From Hysterium pulicare CBS 123377 (lineage: Eukaryota; Ascomycota; Dothideomycetes; Hysteriales; Hysteriaceae), in contig AJFK01001053.1 of the NCBI GenBank assembly GCA_000467715.1, positions 1 through 64,000 of the forward strand: a DNA stretch of 64,000 bases, written 5' to 3'. Below the pieces are notes generated by a model, which saw only the letters and a program-made list of their open reading frames with translations, had not been told where the DNA came from and did not search any database. A program made the position numbers and the translations under genes. How positions within the stretch are numbered: the stretch's first letter is position 1; each line of letters starts with the position of its first letter. Below, piece after piece: positions 1-12,425 of this stretch.

Positions 1-638
1 GAGGAGAGTATATATATATTATTACGAAAGTTCAAGAGATCTTGTTCTTTTGATATGCTTCTGCTTCACGCCGTTGGGAACAGCTGGGGTATTGGGGTAA
101 AAGAATCCATGTCACTATGCGCTTCGCCACCACGGTATGCGGACAGTGCTTGGTAGACTTAGCTCCGTGACATCTAGTGAGTGAGTTAGCAAGCTCATCT
201 AATGCTGAGTCCGAGCAGACATGAGAGGGCTGAGAAGGGATCATCAAAGTTTAAGTGGTACGAGTAGCGAAAGGGGCGTCGCAGTGTCACTGATGCTAAA
301 TTCCTAAGCAAAACTATATGATAACTATGCCAATGCCGAATCAATGAACCGAAAGCCCTGATCCTATAGAAAATTGGAAACACAACAATGTTGGGGTATG
401 TGGAAGTGTTAAAGGGGGTATGTATGCTTAATCGTCTGCCTGCCTGTATTTTGTCCATCCTAATTAAAATGCTGATACCGGTGCGCCTTGTGAGAGACAT
501 ACGCCGCAACGCTGGAACCGCCTATGCCAAAGTCGATTCGCAGCCCATAGAAACTTTTAGAGACCCCAGTCCACACCCAGCAGAAGCAAACGCGTATGCA
601 TTTCCGTCGGTCGAGAATGAGGGGTGGCGAATGCAAGC
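1..638. other. intergenic, left edge
   Basis: I see no supported gene here. It opens with a short TA-rich tract (about 8-22). It contains the 3' flank of the IFRD gene, which ends at 639. Confidence 0.5.
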
Positions 639-2174
639 CTATCCCTTGGTGACAGAGAAAGGTAAGGAGCGAGAAACAGCCTCATTCTCATCGTACTGGT
701 GCACGAAACCACCTTGAAGCACCCTTCTTAAAGCGTTCAACCTCTGCAACTTCCACCACTTATCGATGCGGACTTCGATCTTCCGGTTGATCTTCACCTT
801 CATCCGTCCACCTCCATAAGTTCTTCCAGTTTCCTGATCAAGTGCGGTGGAGTATTTCGGGCCTCTCGTCGGTTTCTCGACCGAGTTGCGAATATCAGCG
901 AAGGAGGAATGCAGCGTCTTACGGTCTTTCTTCGAGATTTTGCGGGTTGAGATATTCGCGAGGTTGTCGAGTTCGTGAAGGAGTTGATCCTGGCGTCGGT
1001 ACACGGTGTATCTCTTTACCATCTTGTCTCCCTTCCTTGGACTATCCTCTTCCTCCGAGTCGATATCCGCGTCTGAAACCTCTTCGTCCTCTTCGAGCGG
1101 TGTGTACGATTTCTCGTACATCAGTGCGATGTTCTCACCTGCGGCAATCTGGACGCCGGAGTCGGCACTTTGGAGTTGATCGACGAAGGCCTCGATGGCA
1201 GTTTCCGTCATCTCCTCCATGTCCTCAATCTCCGTAGCGAGGAAACCCCATTCCTCAAGCGCCGCTGTGACCACGGCGGCTACGTCGTGAGCGTCGATGG
1301 AGAGACCATCCGATTCGATAATCTCCAGGAAGAATGCCATCACATCTTCTGTCTCCTCTGCCGATGATCCACCGAAGACTGTTGCTGTACCGAGGGCATG
1401 AATCGCGACGATCTTCGTCTGCATCGATTCTGAGTCAGCGATTGTGCGTTTGAGGAGTTCGTAGACGGAGTCGTAGATATCGTCGGAATCCAGGGTGATT
1501 ATGGTGACTGCGAGAGCTGCACAAAGGAGGTCAGATGTGATCCAAGTCATTGCGCACGGAGATGGAAGATGGTACCTTTGAGCGCACTTATAGTCTCTCG
1601 TTCCGTCGTCTCTGCTTTGATGCTTCTGAGGATAGAAGGCAGAAGATCGCTCATACGATGCTCGATTTCATCCTTCGCGTATTTTGCCATAAGAATATGC
1701 GAGTAGGCGTGCAAACTTTCGGCTCTGCCCTCAGTGCTGCTCCGTTTCCGGTCGGCGATTTGATCGATGCGCGTGTAGAGCTCGGATTTCCACGCGTCGG
1801 GAGGGAGGTCGACATCGTCGCCGTTAAGAATGTCATCAATGGAGTTGGTGCTGTGCGAAATAGATGTTAGCACATCGTACGCGTCGGAATCGTAGCGTGT
1901 GATCATGATGTCACAAATGCTTGGGAATTTGGACGGTGCGAAAAAAAAGGGCGTGGGAAAGTTTCGAAACTCACCTCCAGGCAGTGCCGTCGCTAAGGAC
2001 CTCTTCCTCGTCGTCGGACCCATGCCTGCTGGGATTCCGGGAATTTGCTCGAGAATGTGCCGGGCTATTCAATGTCGAGTTGGCCTTGGAAGAGACGGCC
2101 GAGGCAGTTCGCGACCGGGCCTTGCGCGACACGGTTTTGCCGCTTTCGAGAGCCTGTCTGCGAAGATCGTGCAT
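639..2174 (-). CDS. IFRD-family (interferon-related developmental regulator) protein
   Basis: Three exons: 1975-2174, 1576-1919 and 639-1516, giving 473 aa. Introns are 55 and 59 nt, with donors GTGAGT and GTACCA. Exon 1 encodes a basic, Ser-rich N-terminus beginning MHDLRRQAL. Exons 2-3 encode the armadillo-like IFRD domain (SAL-KALAVTIIT spans intron 2; IVAIHALG and VFGGSSAEET follow). An acidic linker comes next, then the basic IFRD C-terminal domain around residues 375-473 (motifs KDRKTLHSSFADI and KINRKIEVRIDKW). Animal and plant relatives (IFRD1/Tis7) act in transcriptional or ribosome-linked stress control; the fungal role is poorly defined. The start is the first ATG of the basic exon. 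The family assignment is firm; the exact cellular role is not. Confidence 0.88.
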
Positions 2175-3544
2175 TTTGGCAAAAGATGGAGATGTTGTGG
2201 CTGTTGAAGCGGGAAAAGAGGCTGCAAGCTGCTATAAGGCTGCAGCTGATGAGCTGGCTGGTTGCTGTTCACCGACTTTGCTGGATGCGGGGCCGGGTAT
2301 GGACAATTTGTGTGAGGATAGGTTGTTGAAAGGCAAAGAGCCGCGATAATGTTCTGGAGGTTTATGTAGGAGTTGAAAGTCCATGAGTCAGGTTGAAGAG
2401 GCGAAACGGCAGAAGAGCGGGCGTGAATAGCGGACAATAGGATGGGAGGGTCGACTGTGCGAAGAAAGCGAGGGTGAATGGCAAGGCAGCGGCCATGTGA
2501 ATGATCAATCTACGGCCTGCGAGTGCCAAGCCCTCGTCAATCCGAGACCATCCCCGATTGGCTACGAATCACTACTATTTCTACTTCACTATTGGGATAT
2601 TGACTTCTTCTTACTGTATTTCCTATTAAAACATCATGTCTTCGCCACACACCATGGTTCGCTATTATGCTCCGTGCGTAAGAAATCTGGATTCTGAAGT
2701 AATGCACCACAAGGAGTGTCGTAACTCGTCGTTTCGGAGATTGGGCTGACGCCTACCAACTTCTTTACTACAAGCCTACAAAGCCGATTGAGACTGTGAG
2801 AAAGGCATGAAAGCAAGTTGCTATTCTTAAGGTTATTCGTAAAGTATCACATGGGATACCTTCTGGACCTATACCATCAAGGGGATTCACAGAACGACAA
2901 CTGATGACACCCGTCGTGAATCATTATGACAATTCACCCGCTTGAGAGCCTTTAATAATGAATCCTTCAGTGCATAAGTCTTAGGTAAAACTCAATTGAT
3001 TATGATGCGCATCTGCAGAATATTCGAGGAAAGCTATAGCGGAAAAGTTCATCATTTAAACTGAGAAAGGGCCGTAACGACTGAGGAGCCGCGAGTACCA
3101 AAATCTGCTTCTGGTTCTCTGGAACACCTTGACTGAACCCACGCCAATCGCTCCTCGAATTGAGAAACAAATGAAAGAGGGTATCATTAAAGAAAAGAAA
3201 AAGAACTGCCGAGGTCTATTCACGCCATTAAGTAAGTGAAGTCCAATCGTTCCATATCCACAAACTAAGCGTCGTTATCATAACCAAGGAAGATACTAGA
3301 AAGGCTGGCGCAAAGGTTTCATTAACGGTAAAGGGGAAAGCAAAGCAAAACAAGCGATAATTGGAAGACTACGAAAAGAAAGTATTATCCAGATCCCGGG
3401 GGAATGTAGCGTGCAGTGGAGACATCCAAGTGAAGTAGCAGAAGCGTAGAGACACCTCCTATGGCCTATCCGCGTAATTCTGGAGACTGAAGCTATAACT
3501 TGGGATGGCCAACCAGAGGTGTCTACGGGTCTGAAATTATATGT
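2175..3544. other. intergenic region (1.4 kb)
   Basis: This holds the promoter side of the IFRD gene and the 3' flank of the C2H2 gene. No reading frame shows protein-like composition, and I recognise no RNA gene or repeat. Confidence 0.5.
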
Positions 3545-4622
3545 CTACGCGGTTGCTGCAGGCTGGTCATCGTCGTCCTCCTCACCATATTGTTTACGGC
3601 CTGAGAAAGACTGGTTTGAATACGACTGGTTTGCGCTCCTCTGGCCAGGCTTCCTCTTAGGTATATCTTGCTGATGGTAAGACCTCAAGTGTTCCATCAA
3701 GTGATCACGCCGAGTAAAACCGCGTGTACCCACTCGGGTGCACTTGTTCACCGTGCAGGGAAATGGCTTGTTGGAATCCTCATTGTGGACTGTGGCTTGG
3801 TGCCGTTGGAGATCTGCAAGCCTGGTGAATTGGGCATTCGACGAACACCCCGCTCTATCGCATGTGAAGATTTGTCTAGAGCGAGCGTTAGTTTGAAAGG
3901 TGACGCATCCTGCGCACGAGTGGGTCTGTTACCCTAAAGGACTTCTCATCCTTTGCGAATTTCTCATGCTCCCGCGGCTTCTTCGTCGCTCGGGCCCAGC
4001 AGTCGGTAACGGTGAAGGTGGAGCTGTTGGCATCTCAGTGTCATCTTCCTCTGCCGTGTCACTTGAAGCATAACTCTGTCCTGGAACAGTCAAATGGCGA
4101 GGATAAGCTGCTGCATACGCGTGGGTCGTATGCCCTGAGGTAGCCACGGTCGAGTTATACTGCGAACTTCCAGTAGCCACATACCCCGGAGCCTCCGGTT
4201 CACCAGACGCTCTTGGGGTAACGCCTACATATTGCCTTGGAGTATAGGTACTAGTTGTCGTTGCTCCTGTTGCTGGATAAGAGTATTGTACCTGACTGGA
4301 TGGTGGATGTGGCGCCTGGGCATTATTCGGGTAATAACCGTATGAGTTCGAAGGGATTTGATTACCGCCTGCCGAATATCCAGGATGCTGAGAGCTTGGC
4401 CAGGCCGTAGTCGCTGGACTATTCCAGGACGTAGTCGGAGTTTGGTACAACGGTCGGACTTGGTATGCAGTAGGGGTGGTCGACGCAACAGTTGGTGCAT
4501 AGCTGTAGTGTCCGTGACCGTAAGCGGCGGGAGGTTGATAGTCCTGTGGCTGTTATCAGTGCAAGCAGATGGCGCAAAGAAGCTAACCCTACCTCATCGC
4601 TATCTTCGCCATGATTTGACAT
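3545..4622 (-). CDS. C2H2 zinc-finger protein with two C-terminal fingers
   Basis: Three exons: 4593-4622, 3933-4549 and 3545-3875, giving 325 aa. Exon 1 codes only MSNHGEDSDE. Exon 2 is a long Pro/Ser/Thr/Tyr/Gln-rich disordered region of activation-domain type, ending in a basic stretch (GPERRRSRGSMRNSQ). Exon 3 carries two fingers: the first with C221, C226, H241 and H246, the second with C256, C261, H278 and H283. A basic, Asp-rich tail follows. The architecture (disordered N-terminus, paired C-terminal fingers with wide spacing) fits a fungal sequence-specific transcription factor acting in the nucleus. An in-frame upstream ATG near 4778 would add about 52 residues; I prefer the shorter start. 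The target genes are unknown. Confidence 0.78.
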
Positions 4623-6233
4623 TGTGGGCAGGTCTCGCTCAATTGGTACTTCGTGTGAGGTGTTCCTCGATTCAGCGGGTGATAATGCGGCCTGTTCTGC
4701 ATTAGTAAGTAGGAAGCAAGATGCGATTGCGGCCCGACCTGTAGTATATGTAGCCCCGAGATTTGAAGCTGTAGTCAATTAGGATCGTGGCTGTACTTGG
4801 CGAACCGCTAATCGCACCTGCTTAGAACCCCAATACTTATAGACTTCCTTGCAATTCGCCTTATCGTCCTTCTAACATCGTGTTTGACTCACATGAGCTC
4901 ATTTCCTCGTCGATTATCCTTGCCGTTGCCTTATTCAAGGACTAAGGAGCCGATGAGCCTCGCCGTTCTTGGCCTTCAAGCGGACGGACCGGTATCGTGG
5001 ATGGTAGGACAATGATGCAGACTGGCCGATGGAACCGTAGATGCGTAGGTCGGAAGGATTGTGGCGTCTGAGGTTGACTATAATTGTGAATTGAAGGGTA
5101 GGAAGCATCGGAGTGAGGCTAGCACTGAAGAAAATAAGATGATTTGATTACTACATCTGCCGCGTTGTCAACCTTGAGAGATGCCCGTAAGAAGCAGACC
5201 AGTAAGAACAAACTCAAGTGTGAGGCGCAGTGATTGCATGAAGAAGTCCGCTACTTACAGCTCTTTCTGCGCGTCATGCTCTGTCAACTTAATCGGGTCG
5301 AAGCAATTCGATAGGAGCTCAGAAGCTTCGTGACGGTTCAGCCTAGCAGAAAAGAGGCGCCTTGATTCATGCCTTGATGGTGTGACCTTTGAGTGTCTGG
5401 TTGCCGGTCAAAAGTCAAGCTTCGATGATAGCTCGGTGAGCTGTGCCATGGTTTCGGTCTCCCTTCCGAACCTGCTAGGGTGATCATACATTGGTCGTTA
5501 TGTTGCGCAAGGGAAGGGCCGTTGCGGCTCGCATCGAGCGCCGGAACAGTGAGCAGGTGTCAGAAAATGATCTGTTCTGAGTGCAAGTCCTTCAAGTGTC
5601 TGCTTGAGGGTTACTGACCGGTGAGCAAGAGAAGCCTTCGACTTGAGGCGCAAAGAAGGCAGCGGAGTATGCTCATATAGAGCCTGAGTCGTGAGGGGTA
5701 GCCATGTGTTGTGTTATCATTGATGGATAGGGGATGTGGGTTCGTCAGCAGATGTTTGCCTTATTGCCTTCTTTCCATTTTCGGCTGACGCATCATCGTC
5801 CTCCACATAGGAGGACGACAGGCGGACAATCCTAGCTCTAGCAACATAGAAGTGAGTTTGGTGACGACCATAACGAACTGACCTATGTGTTAAGGCTCGC
5901 AGCGCAAAAGCCGTACCGCAAGGAATAGACGGCGAGCCTAACCCGTGCTAAATTAAGCACATCGCAACCCAAGCCCCAGAACAGAATGACAGATGGTCCT
6001 GTGCGTAATCCGGTCAATTGCAGCACGGCTACATCGTACGATGAAGGGCTTGGTGTAAAACTCTGTAAGAACCCGGTAAGTGGTGTTTGTGGAACAGATT
6101 TCACGGCAAGAACAGTCCATGTCACCAAAACAAGACCCCAAAGTCTTGGGTTTTTTTTGGATCGCTACCTATGCTCATACAGTCCATTCCATTGGACGTC
6201 AAACCATACCAAGACAGTGTCCAGACGATGCAT
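4623..6233. other. intergenic region (1.6 kb)
   Basis: This lies between the C2H2 gene's promoter and the 3' end of NOT3. Short open frames around 5883-6334 lack any recognisable domain, and I leave them uncalled. A long regulatory upstream region of the C2H2 factor is plausible. Confidence 0.45.
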
Positions 6234-8298
6234 TCATAGTTCGTCCTCCAGAAACTTGTAGGCAAATCGGAAATCCGCCTTCCGTCGGTTCATCCTGGAG
6301 TCTGTTAGATCTAATTCATTCGAACTTGTATTGAGTAAGAGGCTTACCATGTGCTTTCATAGTCAAAGAATCTGTAGGTCCCTTGCTCGTAATCTTCAGT
6401 GATAGCTTTTGGTTCTTCATGCCGTTGGAACCAAGTTTGATATTGCTTGTGAAATCGCCAACTCTGAGACTTGAGTGCCTTTGCAGCTAGATACTGTTGA
6501 TACGTTCCTTGCCGATAGTAGAATGCATAGAAGAGCGCGTCCGTCTCAATCCGTGAGTACAACCTCGGATCATCAAATATTGGTAGGGGTTCCTGAGGAT
6601 AGTGTGATGGTGCATAGGGGTAGGGGTGCAGAGGTCTGTAATGACGAGGCGCTTCAGCATCAGCTGAGTCTGGTGCTTGTGTCATCGACGCAGCAAGTAG
6701 GTGCTCTTCGGGGGGCTTCGAGGAGGATAACGTGATATCATTCTTTGTCGCTTCGAAGGAATCTAGTAAGTCCTGAAGGCTTGATGGAAGGTGATAGACT
6801 GATTCCTCTTCATCTTCGTCCGGGTGGGATTCCCCATTTGTTAATGGTGGAGTGGCTGAATGCGACTCTTCTTCGTCAAGTCTCTCAGGAGCTGATGCTT
6901 TTCTGCTTGACCGACTTGCATCTTCAGAGGAAGTTGTTCTCGAAAGGACTTCCGGTTTCTCTGCAGCGGGAGTAGCAGCCGCACTAACTGCCGCAGTAAT
7001 TGCTTGACTCTGTGCGGAAGTATACGATGTTTGGGCTCCAGAAGCACTGTCGGAAGTTGGCATTGGCGGACGCTGTGCTGGCTGAGGATGTGAAGACGCA
7101 GGAGATGTTGTGGCACTTGTACGAGCTCCGGAAGGTGCTAAGTTACTAGGCTGTTGCGATGGGGCACCTGGTGGTGGAGGTAAAGGTGCTATCCCTACGC
7201 CATTCTTATCGCTCGCCGCCGCTGCCGCTGCCGCAATAGCGTACTTTAGAGGTTCTCCGGGTGTTCTTGTTGGTAATGGCGCTGGCTTCATATTACTTGA
7301 GGACATCCCATTTGTGACACTAGGTAGCGGCGTATGTAAAGTTGCGAGTGCTGGTAAAGGTGATTTGAGTTGCGTGGAAGACCTCCTTGTTGATGTCGTC
7401 GAAGGCTCAGCAGCTTTCGGTTTCCCCCCGCTGATACTCCCAGACCGCCCTTCTACTTCAGGAACCTCATCCTGTATCGATTGCGCATCCTGAGAAGATA
7501 CCCTGTCTGCTTCTTGTCCCATTCCATAGAGACCCTCTTCCTCTTGTAGATCCAGCTCTTCGTAAATAGCATCATCCTCCATAAAGTCAACCTCTTGATT
7601 GTTCTCCACATAGTACTTTATGCTATCTTCCAGATCCTTCACCTGCTCCGGCTCCACATTGCCATTTTCCAGTGCTCGTTGTACCAATTCCAGTTTATTC
7701 TGATGCCATTTATGGCGCTCAGTTATTCGTTCGAGCTCAGCTATTCGCTCAGCCTTAGCGGCATCCTTCTTGCCCTTCTTCGCTGTGACATTCAGCGACT
7801 CTGTTTCGGCTTCGATGGTTTCGACCTGTCGTTCGAGTTCTTCGACCATGTTCGACAGGAATTCCACAGTGTCCAGTTTCTCCTTTTCCTTGGGGTCTAA
7901 CTTTATTGCAGAGTTTAGGCCTTCTTTCGAATATGCCTTTGTTTTCATCTCCTTTTCCACTGCCTTGAACGTTTCCATTTGCTGTGTCCATGTTAGTGAG
8001 ATTCTAGCAATTGATGGGTCGGGTCACTGAAGAGAGCACGGACTGTTTCAATGAGTTTCCGATAGTCCTGTAAAGGCTTCTTGTCCTTTATGTCGTTCGA
8101 CGCTGCCCATGTCTTGATCTGGTCTCGGTGTCTCTGGAGCTTCTTGATCTCCTTTTTCAGGGAATCCTCGAGCTTCTCTTTCTGTGACAGATTCGTCGAC
8201 TGTTGCATCTTGTCGTGTATGCTCTTGAAGGCGGCGACACCCTCGTCCACCTTCTTGTAGCATTTTTCTATTTCCTGGTTGAGCTTCCGGGCAGCCAT
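6234..8298 (-). CDS. NOT3: CCR4-NOT complex subunit Not3/Not5
   Basis: Three exons: 8044-8298, 6348-7981 and 6234-6294, giving 649 aa. The N-terminal Not3 domain, about residues 1-235, is coiled coil ([20 protein letters not shown], then [15 protein letters not shown]-like sequence). The middle is Ser/Pro/Ala-rich and disordered. The C-terminal NOT box runs from about 500 to the end ([20 protein letters not shown]). The last intron splits the conserved [18 protein letters not shown] segment, so the final 61-nt exon is needed for a complete NOT box. Intron 1 uses a weak donor (GTCCGT) but restores the family sequence [16 protein letters not shown]. The protein scaffolds mRNA deadenylation and decay in the cytoplasm and transcription control in the nucleus. 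It is divergent from the DTD gene. Confidence 0.95.
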
Positions 8299-8778
8299 AG
8301 TGAGGTAGCCTCGTGCAAAACGTGTGGGATAGGGACCTAGTTCGGGGGTCTGTGCACTGTGAGTGTATACTGCTGCCCAAATGCGAGCAAGCACGCGTAG
8401 AGAGTCGATGGGTTGTGGTGTTCAGGCGTAGTGCTTGAGGGATGGACGAGCTGGAGGGCAGATGTCGATGCACTTAAGGCACGGTTATCTTAGCGCGCCT
8501 GTCAGGTCGATCGCCAACCTTGAATGCCAAGGGCGTCCGTTTTCGTGACCTTCATTTGCCCGCCATCTCATCATGGCCTTTCACAAACCCGCCCATTTCA
8601 CTGCATCTCCGCGAACGACTGCCATTCATTATGCTTAAAGTCGAACAACAAGCAGGTGGTTGACATATGACGGCCTGCCCAACAATTCTACGTGCACCTT
8701 TCTTCTGAGCCGTGGGAGCTGGAGCCGTCGCGGACCGCCTTCTTTCCATGCCCCATCTATGAAACTTAGCCCACTACC
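8299..8778. promoter_or_regulatory. shared divergent promoter of NOT3 and DTD
   Basis: A 480-bp gap lies between two divergent start codons. No other gene is supported. Regulation of both genes must lie here or in their leaders. I see no clear TATA box. Confidence 0.5.
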
Positions 8779-9604
8779 ATGAGAAGCAAGCATCATCTAC
8801 GCCCTACGGAAATAATTTAATTCTGACACCGTGCAGCTGTACTACAGCGCGTGAAGTCCGCCTCCGTCACCGTCGATGGCCAGCTCATCTCGTCTATCGG
8901 GAAAGGCCTCCTTGTCCTAGCTGCCATCTCCAAAGACGATACCGAGAAAGATGTAGAGTCAATGGCAGGGAAGATATTGAAGGCCAAACTTTTTGACGAT
9001 GATGAAGGCAAAAGCGTAAGTTATGCGCCGGATATCATAGCGTATGCGCATTCATGTTTGCCCACAGTGGAAACGGGGTGTCCTCGACATTGGGGGCGAA
9101 GTACTCTGCGGTATGATATCTTCTTCTACGACTCCATCTTCTGATCAAAGCTAATGAAGTCTCTACAGTTTCACAGTTTACCCTCCTCGCCTCCACGAAA
9201 AAGGGCAACAAACCTGACTTTCACCAATCCGCAAACGGTATCAAGGCCAAAGAGTTATATCGCGCCTTCTTCAAGAAAGTCCAGGACCTGCACGACATGG
9301 AAAAGGTGAAGGATGGCATATTCGCAGCTATGATGGATGTTGCTCTAGTAAACGATGGGCCGGTAGGTTTAGACTACAGCTGCATAGACGGCGTGGTAAA
9401 AGCTCAACTTTCGCCTTCTTATGAAAGTCGCTGATATTGTTTTATTTATTACAGGTCACAATCCTGATTGACACCAATCCTCCCAAAATGGAAAATCCGA
9501 GTGGTCTAGACACCCCTAGCACAAGTGTGGATCCGAATGAATTGGTGGGCGATTTCACAAAGATCACAAAGGAGTTCAAAATACCAGTAGAGCTGCTGGA
9601 ATAG
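8779..9604 (+). CDS. DTD1: D-aminoacyl-tRNA deacylase (DTD)
   Basis: Five exons: 8779-8785, 8837-9015, 9068-9110, 9169-9362 and 9455-9604, giving 190 aa. It hydrolyses D-amino acids (notably D-Tyr) mis-attached to tRNA, a proofreading step in the cytosol. The family N-terminus MRTVLQRV is assembled only if intron 1 is GC-AG (donor GCAAGC at 8786). Other family marks are SASVTVDGQ, IGKGLLVLA, the catalytic-pocket SQFTLLAS, and the Gly-cisPro motif NDGPVT, which intron 4 splits between P and V. The C-terminal 25-30 residues extend beyond the usual ~150-aa bacterial length. The only uncertain point is the tiny first exon. No GT donor lies between the ATG and the acceptor at 8836. Confidence 0.92.
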
Positions 9605-10358
9605 CCTCGAATCACGTAGGCTCATCTACATGATTGCCAAAAAAGTCTGGTTGAGCATTCCCAGGGTTTATTTGGGTGATTGAAGCATATCTAAATGCTT
9701 GAGGATAGTCAAAGACGTATACACACAGCGGTTTTATCACGGCAAGGGCCTGGGGCCGACCATTTGATCGAGCTTTGCTTACGAAGTTCGTGAAGGAAGA
9801 GCACAAATCTGATGCTTGAGGCGTCTCATGCTAGGATATCCCGTGAAGTACAAATGTTGAATATAATGCTACATTGGATGTTTAGTATTAATAAGAATAT
9901 ATCACCATAGTCCGCTCCCACTAGGTTTGAACAAGGACTCTTTATACGCTCAGACATCCCGTTCACCTCCGGAATCACTTAAGTGGTTTGACCTTTGCGT
10001 TACGTGTTAAAGAGTCTTTGCTGCTGTGCGCATTACCAGAACGATCCTATTACTTTTATCCCTAGTTTTACCTGGCGGAGAAAAAGTCTTGTCAATAAGT
10101 ATACACCTATGGTTATCAATTTCAGTGCCACGCAAGTCGCCCCTGCCGCCTCAGTAGCTTATCGATAACGCATCGCGTTTCGTGCCCACATCATTTTTGA
10201 ATCTACATAAGAATTGTAGACTGAGAGTATACGAATTGAACAAACACATAGGTTTCCAGTTACGGACATATAATAGGTAGGCGGCCGTCTCACTGAGACC
10301 AACAAGGCGCTGCACCAGCACCTTCGCCTGACAGTGCAGGCTTAGCTCTCTCGTGTGT
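9605..10358. other. intergenic region
   Basis: This is the 3' flank of DTD and the distal promoter of the Cyp40 gene. No protein-like frame or RNA gene is recognised. Confidence 0.5.
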
Positions 10359-10373
10359 AGAACCTTCCAGTAG
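10359..10373 (+). promoter_or_regulatory. candidate heat-shock element
   Basis: GAA-cc-TTC-ca-GTA matches two perfect and one near-perfect inverted HSF pentamer units, 123 bp before the Cyp40 start codon. Cyp40 genes are Hsp90 co-chaperones and are often HSF targets. The site is inferred from the motif only. Confidence 0.4.
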
Positions 10374-10420
10374 CTCCAACCTTTTCCACAGCCTCACCTC
10401 AAAGGTAGCCCACTAAGCTT

Positions 10421-10427
10421 TATAAAC
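10421..10427 (+). promoter_or_regulatory. TATA-like element
   Basis: TATAAAC lies 69 bp before the Cyp40 ATG and is followed by a CT-rich leader. Confidence 0.4.
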
Positions 10428-10495
10428 TTTACTTTCTTCACCTCTACACATCTCCATAGCCAAATTCCTCTCGTATTGTTCAATCGAGCTCCAAT

Positions 10496-11846
10496 ATGGC
10501 TACCAATGCTCCAGGTGAGCTTCAGACCCCACTCACCAAGCTCTTCGCTCTAACAAATTCGCAGAACGCAGCCGAGTCTATTTCGACATCCAAATAGGCA
10601 ACATTGATGCTGGTAGAATAGCTTTCGAGCTTGTAAGAGTTCCCAATTGCCCAAATCTAAGATTTCTCTGCTAACACATTCCCAGTACAATGACAGTGAG
10701 CATTATTCCACCGAGCCTTCCCTTACCACCATCTAACTCATGATACAGTCGTTCCTAAGACAGCCGAGAACTTCCGTGCTCTCTGCACCGGCGAGAAGGG
10801 CGAGGGCAAGTCTGGCAAGCCCCTCCACTACAAGGGATCCGGTTTCCACCGTGTCATCAAATCCTTCATGATCCAAGGTGGAGACTTCACAATGGGCAAT
10901 GGAACCGGCGGAGAATCGATATACGGGGAGAAGTTTGAGGATGAGAACTTTGAATTGAAGCACGCAAAGCCATTCTTACTATCCATGGCGAATGCTGGAC
11001 CTGGTCAGTCCATCCTCCGTCCAGGTGCTAACAATCCTAGGAACAAGGCTAACACAAGGAACGATAGGCACCAACGGCTCTCAATTCTTCGTCACCACAG
11101 TCCCGACACCTCATCTCGACAACAAACACGTTGTCTTCGGCGAAGTCATCAACGGCAAATCCATCGTACGACAGATCGAGAACCTCCCCACCCAGAGCGG
11201 CGACAAGCCTGTCAAAGACGCTGTAATCATTGACTGCGGCGAACTGAAAGGCGAAGCATACGCGTCCTGCACAACAAAGCAGCCTGACGAGACCGGTGAC
11301 CCATACGAAGACTACCCCGACGACCAAAAACCAAATGCTGATACTGAGTTCTCTGGCGAGGAAATCTATAAAATTGCAGCGGAGCTCAAGGATCTGGGGA
11401 ACAAAGCTTTCAAGGGAGGAAACCTGAAGCTTGGATTGTCGAAATATCAGAAGGGTCTCAGATATCTACACGAATACCCCGAGCCACTGGACAACGATCC
11501 CCCAGAACTAGGCAAGCAGATGAACGCACTGAAGTTCACGCTCTACTCCAACTCCGCCCTTCTACAGATAAAGCTTAAGGAGTGGGATGCCGCGCAGCAG
11601 AGTGCGACGACTGCGCTTGAGGTCGCTGGAACGGGTGACGCGGAGAAAGGGAAGGCATATTACAGGAGAGCACTCGCTCGGATCGGAAAACGGAATGATG
11701 AGGACGCGCTTGAGGACTTGGAGAATGCGCAGAAAGCTGTACCGGGGGATGCGGCTGTTACCAAGGAATTGGAAGGGGTCAAGAAGAGAGTGTCTGATAG
11801 GAAGAAGAAGGAGAAGGAGGTCTATAAGAATGCTTTCAATTTTTGA
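10496..11846 (+). CDS. CPR6: Cyclophilin 40-type peptidyl-prolyl isomerase with TPR domain
   Basis: Five exons: 10496-10514, 10565-10632, 10686-10695, 10749-11003 and 11068-11846, giving 376 aa. The third exon is only 10 nt. Residues ~8-175 form the cyclophilin domain ([43 protein letters not shown]), including the catalytic Arg in FHRVI. A divergent linker leads into C-terminal TPR helices from about 215 ([40 protein letters not shown]). A Lys-rich end follows. It is a prolyl isomerase that docks on the Hsp90 EEVD tail as a co-chaperone in the cytosol. Heat-shock control is suggested by the upstream element. Assignment to Cpr6 rather than Cpr7 is by general likeness. Confidence 0.95.
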
Positions 11847-12425
11847 TTGAAAGATGCCAGGCAAGATAGCCCAGGATTGAAGGACAGGAAAAGGAGACCT
11901 AGGAGGTGAAAATGAGGATATGCTTCATGAGGCAATGACTTTGATGGACTTCGATGGCATGGAAAAGAGTAGCTAGTTGCAAGCTGGCAATCTGAACTGC
12001 TCTAGCGGGGAGTCCACTATCAATGGGCTACAGACCAAGAAAGTGGATAGATAGCATTACAACGTCAAAAAACATAATATCAGAATATTACAATATTACA
12101 ATATGATTCGTCCTGTGCCTTGAATCTTAGATTTGATCAACTCCTTTCATTCTCGTTTCAGCTTTTAGCAATGATAATCCTCCCCAGTCGTTCACACACG
12201 CTCATGTTCCGTTCGAATGTCTGGAGATTGTCGCAATCTATGATAAATCGTCAAGATCGCCTCGCCACGATAGACCATCCTCTATTTCAATTCTGAAATC
12301 TCTCGTGATCTGTAGCGACTCCACTCGATAGAGTTGTAAGTGGTAGTTGACGTCTCCTTGGCCATAAACGGTCCTATGTACAGCTAATGGATCATGTATA
12401 TTCAGCCATTCCGTTCCACTCATCC
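11847..12425. other. intergenic region between convergent genes
   Basis: It contains an AT-rich stretch near 12070-12105 with repeated acaatatt units, probably 3' UTR. No gene is recognised. Confidence 0.5.

Noticed and set aside
5883-6334. Short frames on both strands near the NOT3 3' end
   Set aside because: They overlap each other and part of the NOT3 last exon, have no domain-like sequence, and are likely chance.
7207-7232. GCC/GCT repeat as a microsatellite
   Set aside because: It lies within the NOT3 coding sequence and encodes an Ala run.
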